Of a DNA stretch of 64,000 nt, positions 22,046-32,425 are shown piece after piece (positions within the stretch are counted from its first letter, which is position 1; each line of letters opens with the position of its first letter). The notes beneath the pieces are model-generated. The model ran no database searches and had not been told where the DNA came from. It was given only the letters and a program-made list of their open reading frames with translations. The translations under genes and the position numbers were made by a program. Source of the stretch: Fonsecaea monophora (lineage: Eukaryota; Ascomycota; Eurotiomycetes; Chaetothyriales; Herpotrichiellaceae); the NCBI RefSeq assembly GCF_001642475.1, contig NW_019173978.1:62001-126000 (forward strand), given 5' to 3'.

Positions 22046-23075
22046 TCAGAGTTTGCTCTCAAACGAACAAGCACCCTCCCACGCATCACCAGCCTCGAGC
22101 TTCGTCCAAGAGCTCACGGTGCCCGGTTCTATGCACAGATATCTCTTCCACCCGTCCTTGGGTTCAAAGTCACCCATGCCCTTGATCTTGTCTTCCCACC
22201 CGTTCCACACCGTCACATCCGGCAGTGCATCCCGCGTGATCACAAAGGTGTCCTGGCCGTTCTCCGTCACCGTCAAGGGCACGAGGGTATTGTCTTTCGC
22301 ATCGCTAGGAGGAGTGTACACGCGGTCTGTCTCGCCGGTGAAGGAGAGTGAAGAGGATTCTTCGGTAAAGGTCTGGGCGGAGCGGACCTTGTCGACGTAA
22401 GGCGAGGACTGGAGGCCGCGGACGGCGGTTTTGTGGATATCCTTTGGGCACAGTTTAGCCATGCTCTGTCCTTACCGTGGGCCACGACTTCGATTTTGGA
22501 GATCTTACCTTGACAGCCAGGTAGGTGTGGAACAAAACCTGGAACTCAAACGATTGGTCCCCCTTGTTCTGCACATGCATTTGGCACTCCAGCTTCCCTT
22601 TTCCCAGGGTCACGCTGTACACCAACCCAAAGTCGAAAGGCCACTTCTTTCGCACGCCCTCTTCGAGCATCGACGAACTCAACCCAAAGTCGAGTTTGAC
22701 ACTGTCGTCGGCCTTGCGCCCCAGGGACTCGCTGCTGCTCTTCCCCAGAAACTCCCAGTAGCTGTTCCTTGCAAACCCATGTTGAGGTAGCTGGCCAGTG
22801 GCGTGGGATTTCGGGGGAGGCCCAAAGACAGGAAAGACAAGTGGAATGCCGCCGCGGATGGGTTTTGAGCCATCCAGTGCTGCGGCAGAGGAGAGGAAGA
22901 GTTGCTCGGCACCATTGGCGGTCTTCCACGAGGTGACGGTCGCTCCGTAGAGGTAGACTGTCACCGAGTCACCACTGGGTAGCCGAGCTGTGAGCACATT
23001 GTCTGAGAGGTCAACAATGGGTTGAGCCATTAGGGGAGACACTGGGATGGAGGTGGGCTTGTTTTTGCGTTCCAT
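22046..23075 (-). CDS. Glucose-6-phosphate 1-epimerase (aldose-1-epimerase family)
   Basis: Interconverts the alpha and beta anomers of glucose 6-phosphate in the cytosol; homologue of yeast YMR099C. Exons 23075-22509 and 22441-22046 (67-bp intron, junction AVK|DIHKTAV) give 320 residues. A second in-frame ATG at 23030 would give a shorter start closer to the family. Motifs: LDGSKPIRGGIPLVFPVFG, LPQHGFARNSYWEFLG, the active-site histidine in LFHTY, PDVTVWNGWEDK, and the active-site glutamate in CIEPG. Length fits the family (about 300). Divergent from the small HTH gene. Confidence 0.92.
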
Positions 23076-23476
23076 GGCCGAAGAGGCGGTGGGGGAGGGG
23101 CAGTGGTTAATGAAGAGGATGGGGAGAGCAATGAGCCTTGGAGATGCTCCTCGTTTCGTGCAGGGATGGGAGATTTGTTATGTCACCGTCTGTAGCTGAG
23201 AGAACGGAGAATGGAAATGTGTCCAAAGGGGAAAACGCATCCAGACTTCTGACTTGATCTCGCTCACACATCGACTGCGAGATGAAAAGATGCCCTGGGT
23301 GTGAGTTTCGATTGGCTGGCGGGGGTCACTGCAGCCCCGAACGAGCTATGACGCATTCAGCCTTGCGACAGAGTGGAGACTCGACCGTTTGAGAAGGTAA
23401 AGTCACTGACACGATGCTGGTGAATCTGTGATAGCTCCCCACATCTTTCACTGAAACGTGTCTGTACCGAGTACAA
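23076..23476. promoter_or_regulatory. Bidirectional promoter, epimerase / HTH protein
   Basis: 401 bp between divergent starts. A TACCGAGTA element sits at 23465-23473, only 3 bp before the plus-strand ATG. Nothing else seen. Confidence 0.5.
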
Positions 23477-24064
23477 ATGGGCTCCTCAGCATCAAAGGTT
23501 GCTGGTCGAGCCGGAGGAGCTGCAGCTCGCCGCCAATATCCTTCAACGCCTTCCATTGTCAACTCCGCCCCTTCACCTACCGATGCTGCAATAAAACCTA
23601 CTCCCGCAGCCGAAGTCCGTCCCAATGCAACCGCAGCTCCCCCCGCAAGCGAAAAGACAGAACATGTAGAGCTAGATGCACGAGATCCACAGTTTGGCTC
23701 TGCTTTGCGCCGAGTTGGGGTGGCCAGACCTGTGACGGAGAGAAGACCAGACGAAGACACCTTCCCAACCTCCAGCCAACCTATGCATTCCGGACAAAAC
23801 ATCTTTCCATCTGACGCGAACAATCCCGCCATGATGCTTGTCCACGCCAGAAAACGAATCGCTGCTCAATGGGAGTCGGAACTGGAAAATCAAGGCCGGC
23901 CCGGCTTTGCGGGTAGAACGCTGTTGAGCGTAAAAGATATCAAAGAGGCTTTCACATTGAGAGACGAGCTGGGCAAGTCCCCTCAGGAGATAGAGAAACA
24001 AATGAGGTTGAAACCGGGAGTGCTTGACCAGTTGGTGGCAAAGGACGTGGTGGCCAATGTTTGA
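23477..24064 (+). CDS. Small fungal protein with myristoylation signal and C-terminal HTH-like segment
   Basis: Single exon, 195 residues. It starts MGSSASK, a good N-myristoylation consensus (Gly2, Ser6, Lys7), so membrane attachment is likely. Residues 10-65 are Ala/Pro-rich and disordered. Residues 105-190 contain ARKRIAAQWESELENQG, then LLSVKDIKEAFTLRDELGKS, and EIEKQMRLKPGVLDQL, resembling the helix-turn-helix of a small fungal family of unknown role. No enzymatic motif. The start is supported by the consensus and by in-frame coding character from the first residue. Confidence 0.75.
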   Translation: MGSSASKVAGRAGGAAARRQYPSTPSIVNSAPSPTDAAIKPTPAAEVRPNATAAPPASEKTEHVELDARDPQFGSALRRVGVARPVTERRPDEDTFPTSSQPMHSGQNIFPSDANNPAMMLVHARKRIAAQWESELENQGRPGFAGRTLLSVKDIKEAFTLRDELGKSPQEIEKQMRLKPGVLDQLVAKDVVANV

Positions 24065-25069
24065 AGAGTTGGCTCATACCGGACCGTGTCAGGTCGACAG
24101 AAGCCAAGAGGAGAGCTACAACCTTGCAATATGTTGCGAATAACTGTCTTCTTAGCAGGACAGTTGCGCGCACGGAGCAATGAAACTCAAACTGGTCTTG
24201 GTCGAAGGCTCTGCATAGCCATTTCAGTCAAAAACCTCCTGCACCGATATATGCTCGTCCCGCATGGATCTGCATTCATATCTCATGGACATCCAAAGCG
24301 AGGAGTCGATCGCTGACGCAGAGACTGCTTCTTAGGAACCATTGTCCCGAAAATGACATTGAAACAGTCTTTTTCTGCCCTCTGTTACGGGCTGCTTTAC
24401 AGTAACGCCCAACAGCACAACACAACCGCGTTCGTCAAGGCACCTTTCGAACGTGCTGCAGCGCCCATTGACAGGATTTGTTGGGTGGACAATGCGACCA
24501 AGAAGTTGCCCGCAGATTTGCAAGCAGAACTGGAACTCTAATTGCGAGACGCTCCTAGCAATACATGGGGGGGCGCTCGAAAGACATATCCCTGATGTTA
24601 TGACGACTGGGAAAGCTGGGCTAAGTAATTCCACCGCTACGAAACCGCCAGGAATTGAGGCACCTGGACAATAACCCTGTCGGGGATGAGGACCTTGCCC
24701 TTGAAGATCAGTTATTTCAGGGAACAACCGATGGTTTCGATGCAAGAATATGGGACGCCCCTCGAACGCGGAAGAAGGTGATTTAGAAAATGTGTCCATA
24801 CACATAGAGGAGGACAATGTGTCAGATATCGAGATTATAGAATTCAGGCTGTACACAGAGCTATTCCCTATCTCAATCTTAGATATCTTTCTCCTAACGT
24901 GACCTAATTCGGCAGAGATGTCTTCCACGTTGACAGATGTATCTACTGTAGTAGATAGCACACCTCTTAACCTCCCGTCTCTTGCTTCGCCGCTATCTAC
25001 TACTTCCCCAGGCCGCAATCCCCTCGTCGTTCTCGTCTTCCTCTCGTTCTGACTCCTGCTGCCTCGGTC
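24065..25069. other. Convergent spacer
   Basis: 1.0 kb between convergent genes. It contains a 228-codon minus-strand open frame (24332-25018) with unconvincing composition. No gene called. Confidence 0.45.
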
Positions 25070-25903
25070 TCACAACTTCCCACCCGTAGCCCTCCTTCCA
25101 ATCCCCTGCTTCCCCTGACCTTGGACGAGATCCTCGATCTCGATCTCGCTCGTACACAGGATAAACGTGTCCTCCAACGCCGGGACCCGGTATTTCAAGT
25201 TCACGGCCTGGTAGTCTTCCGAAGCCAACATGTCAGCGAAGTGTAGTATTGAGGGATAGCTCGCCAGAGCGAATTCGTCCCACTTGCCGCCCGACTGTTC
25301 AGGCGGAGTCTGGTGCGTGATGTTGCCGACCAACTTGGCGTTGCCGCCGCGACGGGCGCCGATAGACTCGGCGAAGGCAGCGCCGTATTTCAGGTAGGAC
25401 GGCTTCATGTCCTGCTTGAAGGCTAGCAGGTTGAGCATGGACAAGGGCGACTTTCCCGCCGTGGTGTGCGAGAACTGTTGGATCCACGACTGCAGGTCCA
25501 CGCTGAGTTCGAGCGTCTGGGACGAAGTCCCCAACCGTGGATTGTCCAGCGAGCCGGTCAGTGCTGGCACCTCCGAGGCCGGTGGATGCAGCAGTTTATC
25601 GTTCCTCTGAGCAAAGTCGTTGGTCAAGCGGCTGGGGATCCCCGTCGAGCATGTCCAGTGGCACACTATCTTCTCCTTCACAGATGGGGGCAGGGCATCA
25701 GTGCCCAGGACGATGAGGAGCACATCCCATGGCTTTTTCGGGTGGAGGAGCGGGTCGGCATCGATCTTGGTCGGTCTGATGATCCAGCGAATCACTTTGG
25801 AGATTACCAGCGGTTGCAGAGACGAGGTCCTGACACTGTTGAGGAAGTCGGGTAGGGCAGTTGAAGGGGAGAGAGAAACAAGATGGATCGTCGCGAGAGG
25901 CAT
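25070..25903 (-). CDS. DUF1330-like dimeric alpha/beta-barrel protein
   Basis: Single exon, 277 residues from ATG 25903 (the longer open frame begins at a TTG). The N-terminal half begins MPLATIHLVSLSP and contains KPWDVLLIVLGTDALPP, a pattern seen in uncharacterised fungal proteins. The C-terminal half (about residues 140-260) resembles DUF1330/stress-responsive barrel proteins: SPLSMLNLLAFKQDM, YLKYGAAFAESIGARRGG, KWDEFALASYPSILHFADML, DTFILCTSEI. No catalytic residue can be assigned. Divergent from the charged nuclear protein gene. Confidence 0.75.
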   Translation of the reverse strand: MPLATIHLVSLSPSTALPDFLNSVRTSSLQPLVISKVIRWIIRPTKIDADPLLHPKKPWDVLLIVLGTDALPPSVKEKIVCHWTCSTGIPSRLTNDFAQRNDKLLHPPASEVPALTGSLDNPRLGTSSQTLELSVDLQSWIQQFSHTTAGKSPLSMLNLLAFKQDMKPSYLKYGAAFAESIGARRGGNAKLVGNITHQTPPEQSGGKWDEFALASYPSILHFADMLASEDYQAVNLKYRVPALEDTFILCTSEIEIEDLVQGQGKQGIGRRATGGKL

Positions 25904-26432
25904 CGTCACAACCAATTTGTCCTACGCGCTGTATTAGAGGGGGAGAAGTCCCGATAGAGAGAAGAAGAGCAGAGAATAGACAATTACAGCGCCTGGAGTG
26001 TTAGCAACGTGAGAGGAAGAAGAAGTAAAACCACCTGGGCCATGTCGCAAGTCGGAATCTTTACCTTTGAAAATGCGATTACTCGATCATCCAAACTTTG
26101 GGACCTTTTCAGCCTCGGCCCATGAGCCAGAGCGTATTTTGGAGAAGCGAAGCCAAGTCCGATCAAGGCTATACAAGTGGGGATCACATCTAATCTTATC
26201 AAAGAATCTTTTTCAATTTCTCTCTGCGACTGCTCGAACTGGCAGCGGTTGAGCGCCTTCATCTTGCGATTATTTCGCCACACAACCAATATACTCTTGT
26301 CCTAGAATTCTCTCTTGTGAGAACTTGGATTGAATTCTTGTTTGTTGGCTCACACTCCCCGCATCAAAAAAGGACAAAAGGGCACAACAGCATCCAATTT
26401 TCGTCGCATTCTCATCTGTCCCAATCCCAGCG
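25904..26432. promoter_or_regulatory. Bidirectional promoter region
   Basis: 529 bp between divergent genes. No distinct element recognised. Confidence 0.5.
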
Positions 26433-27398
26433 ATGGCCTCTTCGGCAGGCCTGACACCTCTACCTACCTCGGTGCACCACTCTACCACCCGCCTGACACA
26501 CTCTCAGGCACACTCTTTCCTCTCGGAATTCCTCGACCGCGCGGAAAATGACGCCGCATACAGACCGGACAGCACACTGACAGAGCGTGGGCCGCAGGCC
26601 CTGTCTAGTGGATCGACACCCAATTTGACGCTCAGTCACTTGAAGAGGATCTTGAGCGGGATGGAGGGGAAGCGGATCGGTGGGAGTCTTGGTCTGGAAG
26701 AGGAAGCGAAAGGAAAGAGTGAGAATACTGGAGACGACGAAGAGCTCGGAGGATTGGGAGAAGCGGAAGAAGGTCAAACACCGCGGAAGAGGGGGAGCCA
26801 GAAACGCGCACTGGACGAAGACGACGAAAACGAGGACCCGCAAGCCCCGGGATCCAAGAAGCAGAAACGCAAAATCATCTACTCGATCAACCAAGAAGGC
26901 GTCGAGGACCCGCAAGTCGGCGCTGAGGTTGAGGCCGAGGCGGCGCTAGACCAAGACCAAGGGGAGGACGACTGGCAAGATGCAGAGACGTATGCGCTCG
27001 CCCAGACTGAACTCCGCGAGTACGACACCGCCAAAGATGAACCTCAGCCCGAACTCGAGGTGGAAAACATCGACAATGAGCGGGACTCGGAAGAACCAGA
27101 AGCTGTAGAACATGACAATTCCAATGCAGCTGAGCAACAGACGCAGACGCAGATGACGGCAAGGAAACGTAAGCAGCGAGAAGTCGACGAAGATGCAGAT
27201 GCAGATCGTGGAGCACAGAAGGCGAACAAAAAGAAAGCAAAGGACACAGGCACAGCCAAGCCAACGGCGACGGCGACGGCGACGAAAAGCAACCAAGAGG
27301 TGAGCAAAGAGGAGAGAAGAAAAATGAAGAAGATGCGGCGGAAGGATGAGAAGAAGGAGAGACAACGGGAGAGGGAAGAGAGGAATAAGAATCGGTAG
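26433..27398 (+). CDS. Highly charged, probably nuclear/nucleolar protein
   Basis: Single exon, 321 residues. The N-terminus (LTPLPTSVHHSTTRLTHSQA, then HSFLSEFLDRAENDAAYRPD and ERGPQALSSG) looks like a fungal-conserved block of about 85 residues ending LTLSHLKRILSGMEGKRIGG. The rest alternates acidic runs with basic nuclear-localisation clusters (SKKQKRK, ARKRKQRE, NKKKAK) and ends in a Lys/Arg/Glu helix (KMKKMRRKDEKKERQRERE). I recognise the N-terminal pattern as a fungal orthologue group but no function. Ribosome-biogenesis proteins often share this composition; that is only a guess. Confidence 0.75.
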   Translation: MASSAGLTPLPTSVHHSTTRLTHSQAHSFLSEFLDRAENDAAYRPDSTLTERGPQALSSGSTPNLTLSHLKRILSGMEGKRIGGSLGLEEEAKGKSENTGDDEELGGLGEAEEGQTPRKRGSQKRALDEDDENEDPQAPGSKKQKRKIIYSINQEGVEDPQVGAEVEAEAALDQDQGEDDWQDAETYALAQTELREYDTAKDEPQPELEVENIDNERDSEEPEAVEHDNSNAAEQQTQTQMTARKRKQREVDEDADADRGAQKANKKKAKDTGTAKPTATATATKSNQEVSKEERRKMKKMRRKDEKKERQREREERNKNR

Positions 27399-27835
27399 AA
27401 CCAGGAAGTGGCTGAGATGGACAATCGGGTTGGTTCAAGAACATACTCGGTCTGCTATACGAGCTGGGAAATCGAAGACGACGAGTCCTATGGAATCTAT
27501 TCTCAAAACCCCCTATGTCCTTTCAACTCTCTTCTCAAGACACATGTTGTTCAGAGAAGCGGATGCTTAGGCATATGAGCTCACACAGACCTCGAAATAC
27601 AATAGAAGGTCTCCTCCGTCCTCTTGATATGGAGGCACACGAAGCAAAAGCAATGAGAATGATGTTGATGTACATTGTGGCCATGGCTTATGAGCCCACA
27701 TTCCCGAAAATACTTGATCAGCTCACATGAATATCCAGACAGGTGCAGCAAAGTTGACAAGAATGTCGCCGCGCTCATGGAAAGGCAAGACGTCGTTCTC
27801 ACACACTCCAAGCATCTCACTCGATATTAACCCTT
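27399..27835. other. Convergent 3' spacer
   Basis: 437 bp between convergent stops, holding both 3' UTRs. No other feature. Confidence 0.5.
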
Positions 27836-28585
27836 TCACCTGGTCTTCTTTCCCTCTCTTCCACTGCTTTGCCTTTTTACCGTGGGGCTGGAAGCTTCGC
27901 TCTCTTTCTTCTCGCGCTCTGCCTTCTCCTTGGCCTCGAACTCTTTCATGGCATTTTCGTCTGCCCGGTCTGCATACCATTGACCGAACTGCAACACCAA
28001 CACGCCAACAAGCACCAGAGCCAGGATGGTATTACTAGCAGCCAACACCTTCAGGTTGTCCTCGCGTCCAAGAACGCTGTCGCCCGAGGTTACATCATAT
28101 CCGCGCGAATTCACCTCATCAAGCTCGTCCTGTGATAACTTCTCCATGCCTAAACCGTAGGTGCCGTCATTGACAATCCTCAATCCCTTGACGATGTTCG
28201 CAATATACACAATCACCGCAACCATGTACAACACCAAACTGCCACCATCAAAGAGCAGGTTCGATTCGCTGGGTTTGTAAAGCTTGATAACAAGGCCCAA
28301 GATGCCAACGCCCAGCATTATGTGTAGAATGCGCACAATCAGATTCGGCGCATTGTGGAGAAGTTTCAGGTGTGCTTCGATGGCGTCAAAGTGAGAGGGT
28401 GGTGTGGGCAGTGAGGACCATAGAAGTGGGTAGTCGTAGGGGAAAAGAGAGAAGACGATGCCCAGGAAGAAGGAGACCGCTGCGTCACCAACATGTCAGC
28501 GCTCTCAAAGCGACCTGCGCCGGGGAAAATTTAGATTGGTCTTACGGCAGATGATGAGGAAAGTCGCAAACGAGACCGACGGCAT
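27836..28585 (-). CDS. Shr3-like ER chaperone for amino-acid permeases
   Basis: ER membrane protein that packages amino-acid permeases for COPII exit. Exons 28585-28546 and 28479-27836 (66-bp intron) give 227 residues. The joined N-terminus reads MPSVSFATFLIICPVSFFLG, followed by IVFSLFPYDYPLLW, the typical Shr3 start. Four membrane helices are visible: about residues 5-25, 62-80 (RILHIMLGVGILGLVIKL), 92-110 (GSLVLYMVAVIVYIANIV) and 155-175 (ILALVLVGVLVLQFGQW). The C-terminus is a Lys/Glu-rich cytosolic tail. Length fits the family. Divergent from the STAND-N/ankyrin gene. Confidence 0.88.
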
Positions 28586-29410
28586 CTTGGTGAATTGGTG
28601 GTCGCAAACTGGGACCAGTCGCACGGCAGGGTGAAGACGAATGAAGAGTTGAAGTTCAGTACAGGTTGGAAGCGGAACAGCCCAGCTGCCACTATGGTAG
28701 ACAACGCTGTCAGGGTGTGTGTGAGCGGGTAATGTTCGTTGCTGTGTTTCAATGCGACGGAGCGGCAGAAGATGCGTGTCAATCTGCGGAACAGAGGGAA
28801 GACGATATGAGTAGAGACGCAATTAAACGTGCTCCAAGGCCACAGATTTATGCAGATACAGTCAAACGGAGAGCTGCGGCGGATTAGGAAGCAAGCGCAC
28901 AGGTTGCACAGGAAATGCTCGACGGCCAAATCTACTGCAGGATGATGTTGCATTTGCTTTCTCGACAAACCGTCGTGAGCGATAACGATAAGGCTGCCAA
29001 GCCGGATGACTTGTTTCTCCGAAGTCCGATGGGTGTTTGTCTTCCAATGGCTTCCTCCATGACCATGCGACGTGGATACTTGACAATAACGACCTCAATC
29101 TACGTGCTGTTAGCCCTGTCTATGCCTTGGGTACCTCCCATGGCAAGGGCTGGGATCATGATTCGCCTGTCATCAACAAGCTGACCCAGGGTTTCTACCC
29201 TCTTTTTTTTCACACCAATTGGAAAGATCCACGCAGCAAGGTGTACTCGGTAAGGCTATCAAGGCTAAGTGAATGCACCATTGAGGCTGAGGCGAGTCGA
29301 ACCTCGTTTCCCGTCTCAGCTTGAGTTGCATTTCTTTCTTCCTCCCACCACTCTCCCTCTTACTATTAGATTCAAGCCATACATGTCTTGTTTCGGAAAC
29401 CGAATTTGAT
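28586..29410. promoter_or_regulatory. Divergent promoter, shr3 / ankyrin gene
   Basis: 825 bp between divergent starts. Several short frames but none credible. A T-rich run (29204-29212) lies about 200 bp before the plus-strand ATG. Confidence 0.45.
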
Positions 29411-32400
29411 ATGGAAGCTGTAGGATTTGCTGCATCTCTGTTGACCCTGGCGTCTACCCTCATCCAAGTCTCCACGGTCATAAGAGACTTGAGAAGGAAT
29501 TACGGCGAATGTCCCCAGGCACTGATAAACCTAGCATCCGCCGTGGACGAGCTCGAACGCCTCATTACTTACGTGAAAAGCCTCGACGAGACGCGCCTCA
29601 AAGATCATGGAGACCTTGACAAGAGGCTTTTCGACGACTCCCAGGCTTTGGTGGATAAATGCAGGCAGGATCTATCTGGAATTCAACAAAAGTTGGGCCA
29701 ACTCAGTCGTCCTGCAGAAAAGAGGTTTCGAACAAGACTGAACAAAGCCCTGAAGAGGCTGAATCATGACCGTGACATCGATAATTGGTGGCATCAAGTC
29801 TTGCACTATAACCAACTTTTCTCTGGCCTGTTGACGAGAATTGCGATGTACGGCTGCACACTGAACAAGGTCCATGACATTCTCTAACCCATGCAATAGG
29901 AACGAAAATCGCCTCAACTCGAATAGCCGCATTGGATCACTCGAAGATACATCCATGGCACAATTTGCTCAAGTTTCTTCTCATCTGGATGACGTCCAGT
30001 CGTCCACAGCACTACTGCCTTCAATGCACATGAACCTCCAATCCCAAAGGACAGTTGCGGATCGTATTGCAGGAAAACAGGAGGCGGGAGACCAAAGGAT
30101 CCGTGCTATCCAGCAGGCTCTATCGCAATATGTTGTCGATTCTGTCCAACATCGTCAAACGGCTCTGACAGCACTTTCCGAGATTCACTCGAAGTTTGAT
30201 GACCTACGAGGAAATGTAGCACAAACATTGCGCATGTCACGAGAGGACCAGAATATATTGAGTGATATCTGTGTAGGTATCAAAGAGTTGCAACGTAACG
30301 TGGATGACCTTGACTGGAAGTTCTCGAGATGCGAGAATGCCGAACAGAATACGAAATCGCGACAAGCCTCCTCTTCAATTCTCCAGATGAACGATACCTT
30401 TGCAGCCAGCTTCCTTCGCCTCATTCAACTGACTGAGCAATCCATAACTAACATATCATCGATGACCCTCAAGGCCACCGTCAGAGATCTAGTGCAGATC
30501 TTGGATTACATGAAAAAATTGACACAAACAGGCACCGGCCTTCCCGGGTTGGCAATCAGTGGACGGGACTTAGATGACCTTGAAGTTATGCGAAGCATTT
30601 TTCAGCTGACACAGAAATTGGAACTTGTAAATTCTAGTGGTCAGTTCACAATATGACCTCATGTCTTCCACATTGCTATGTGATAAGCAGAATCACTAAC
30701 GCAGCGAAGGACCAGGGGAGAGTCCCTTAGACAAGGCTGAGCGCAACCCTTTCCAGCCACCGAGTCTCACCACAGTTCCAGCACCGAATGTCCGAACATT
30801 GGTAAGGACGCGGTTTGCAACCCTAGAAACAGCCATAGGGCGTCTCGATCTACTTATCAAACTGTCAAAATCATATGCAGGCGATTATGATGCCCCAGGA
30901 AACGTCTCCGAAAGCAGATTTCTTGCCAAGGTGTCGCTTCTACCATGGGCAATTCTTGCACAAAAGACTCTGGTTACATTCCAGTGCGAGCAGCTCTGTT
31001 GCCTGGGGCAAAGCATTCTGAAGCCAGCGGGTCTGTCAATCAAAGCAATCAGGAAGAGCGATTCGCGAGTATTCCGTATTGCAGAATCTGGGTCTCCGGA
31101 CGAAATGGCAAGGCTCCTCGCGAGTGGAGAAGCCGCAATCACAGACTGCGATGAATATGGTTGCTCTCTGCTTGGTGTAAGTCAGAAACGAACTATTGTA
31201 TATGGCGCTGACATTGTAAGTATGCTCTGTCTAGGATCAATCCAAGGATGGTCAAATTCCTGATCGCCTGTGGCGCAGATGTCGATGCATTCGAACCACT
31301 ACGTGTGGACGGAAAAAAAAGGCGCCCATGGGGGTTTGCGTAAGTCAAACCAGGTTTCATAATACCACCTTAGTTGACTGTCGTCATGACCTATGTGTCT
31401 CTGGGAACAGGGTTGGACACTAACGTTTCAATTGCAGCTCGGTTGCTATACAGGGAACGTTCGTTGCGGACCGTTGTTCTTCGACCGAGGACCGCCTCTC
31501 CTATGAGAGCCTGAAAGCTGTAGCACAAGCAGGGGCCGACCTTTCTGGCAATTTTGAGCAAGATGGTAATGTGCCTCTTCTATCAATGTCGTTATTGGTG
31601 TCGTTGAGGGTGAGTGATGCGCGACTATTGTGCTAGACCGAGAGAGGAGAGAATGCTCACTTAGGATAGCAAACCTTCCAGTTGATGTTCGACCTTATTG
31701 AGCCGCTTATAACCCCCGACCCAACAATGGGCTCGCCGTTGGGTCCTCTGGAGTTACTGACAAGTGTCGGTTTTGAAAAGTGCACGACGGAAACGGCCTC
31801 CAAAATCGCGTTTCTGCTCCCAGGAGGAGCTGATCCGTATTTCCGCAATGGAAGGGGAGAAAGTTACCTTCATCAGATACTCGTAGCGAGAGCCAGGTAC
31901 TCTGGAACGATGTACGAAAGCCTCGTCACCAAAGCGCACGATGGGCAGTTGAAGGATGTGCTAATGCTTCTGGTCACGGCTGGTGCGGATGTTTTTGCGG
32001 TGAACCGTTCAGGGGAGAGCGTTTCAGACGTGGCAATCAAGTTAGGATACAGTGCCGAGTGGAAGGAAACTCTGGAGGAGTGCGGCTACGATGTATCAAA
32101 CGTTCTCAACCACAGCGATGAGCATGATGAGGTCCCTCGCCAGCACCAGCAGCGCCATTTACTCACATTCGCCGAGTATCTCCAAGTGAGAAAGTCGAGG
32201 CTACTCAACCTCGAGGTTGGAGAGGACGAAACCCCACAGGAAGTCTACAGAAGATATTACAGAACGGCTGTACCAAAACATTTGCGCATTAAAGAGATGG
32301 ACAGCAGCGATAGCAGTGACAGCGAGGAGGAAGACGATGAGGACGACTTTGGCGAGCAAACCGACCGCAACTCTGACGCCGAAAGCTTCCACACGACAAT

Positions 32401-32425
32401 GGAATCGGCCAACGAAGGCACTTGA
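29411..32425 (+). CDS. STAND-N (PF17111-like) and ankyrin-repeat protein
   Basis: Six exons (29411-29847, 29900-30639, 30710-31176, 31221-31339, 31438-31609, 31670-32425) join in frame to 896 residues. Residues 1-55 (MEAVGFAASLLTLASTLIQV then STVIRDLRRNYGECPQALIN) match the fungal N-terminal domain found at the front of STAND/NLR-like proteins. A long coiled-coil helical region follows to about residue 410. Degenerate ankyrin repeats appear at about 515-575 (MARLLASGEAAITDCDEYGC; RMVKFLIACGADVDAFE), about 690 (LLPGGADPYFRNGRGESYLH) and 750-780 (LLVTAGADVFAVNRSGES). The tail is acidic (SEEEDDEDDFGE). No P-loop or NB-ARC/NACHT is present. The intron at 31177-31220 is 44 bp and ends at TTGTAAG; a later AG at 31235 would break the frame. 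Role unknown; relatives are linked to self/non-self recognition. Confidence 0.8.

Noticed and set aside
24332..25018. 228-codon minus-strand open frame in a convergent spacer
   Set aside because: Composition and lack of any motif make it unconvincing; no upstream or splice support.
29281..29320. GTTCGA-type sequence on the minus strand resembling a tRNA T-loop
   Set aside because: Stem does not pair and no other arm is present.
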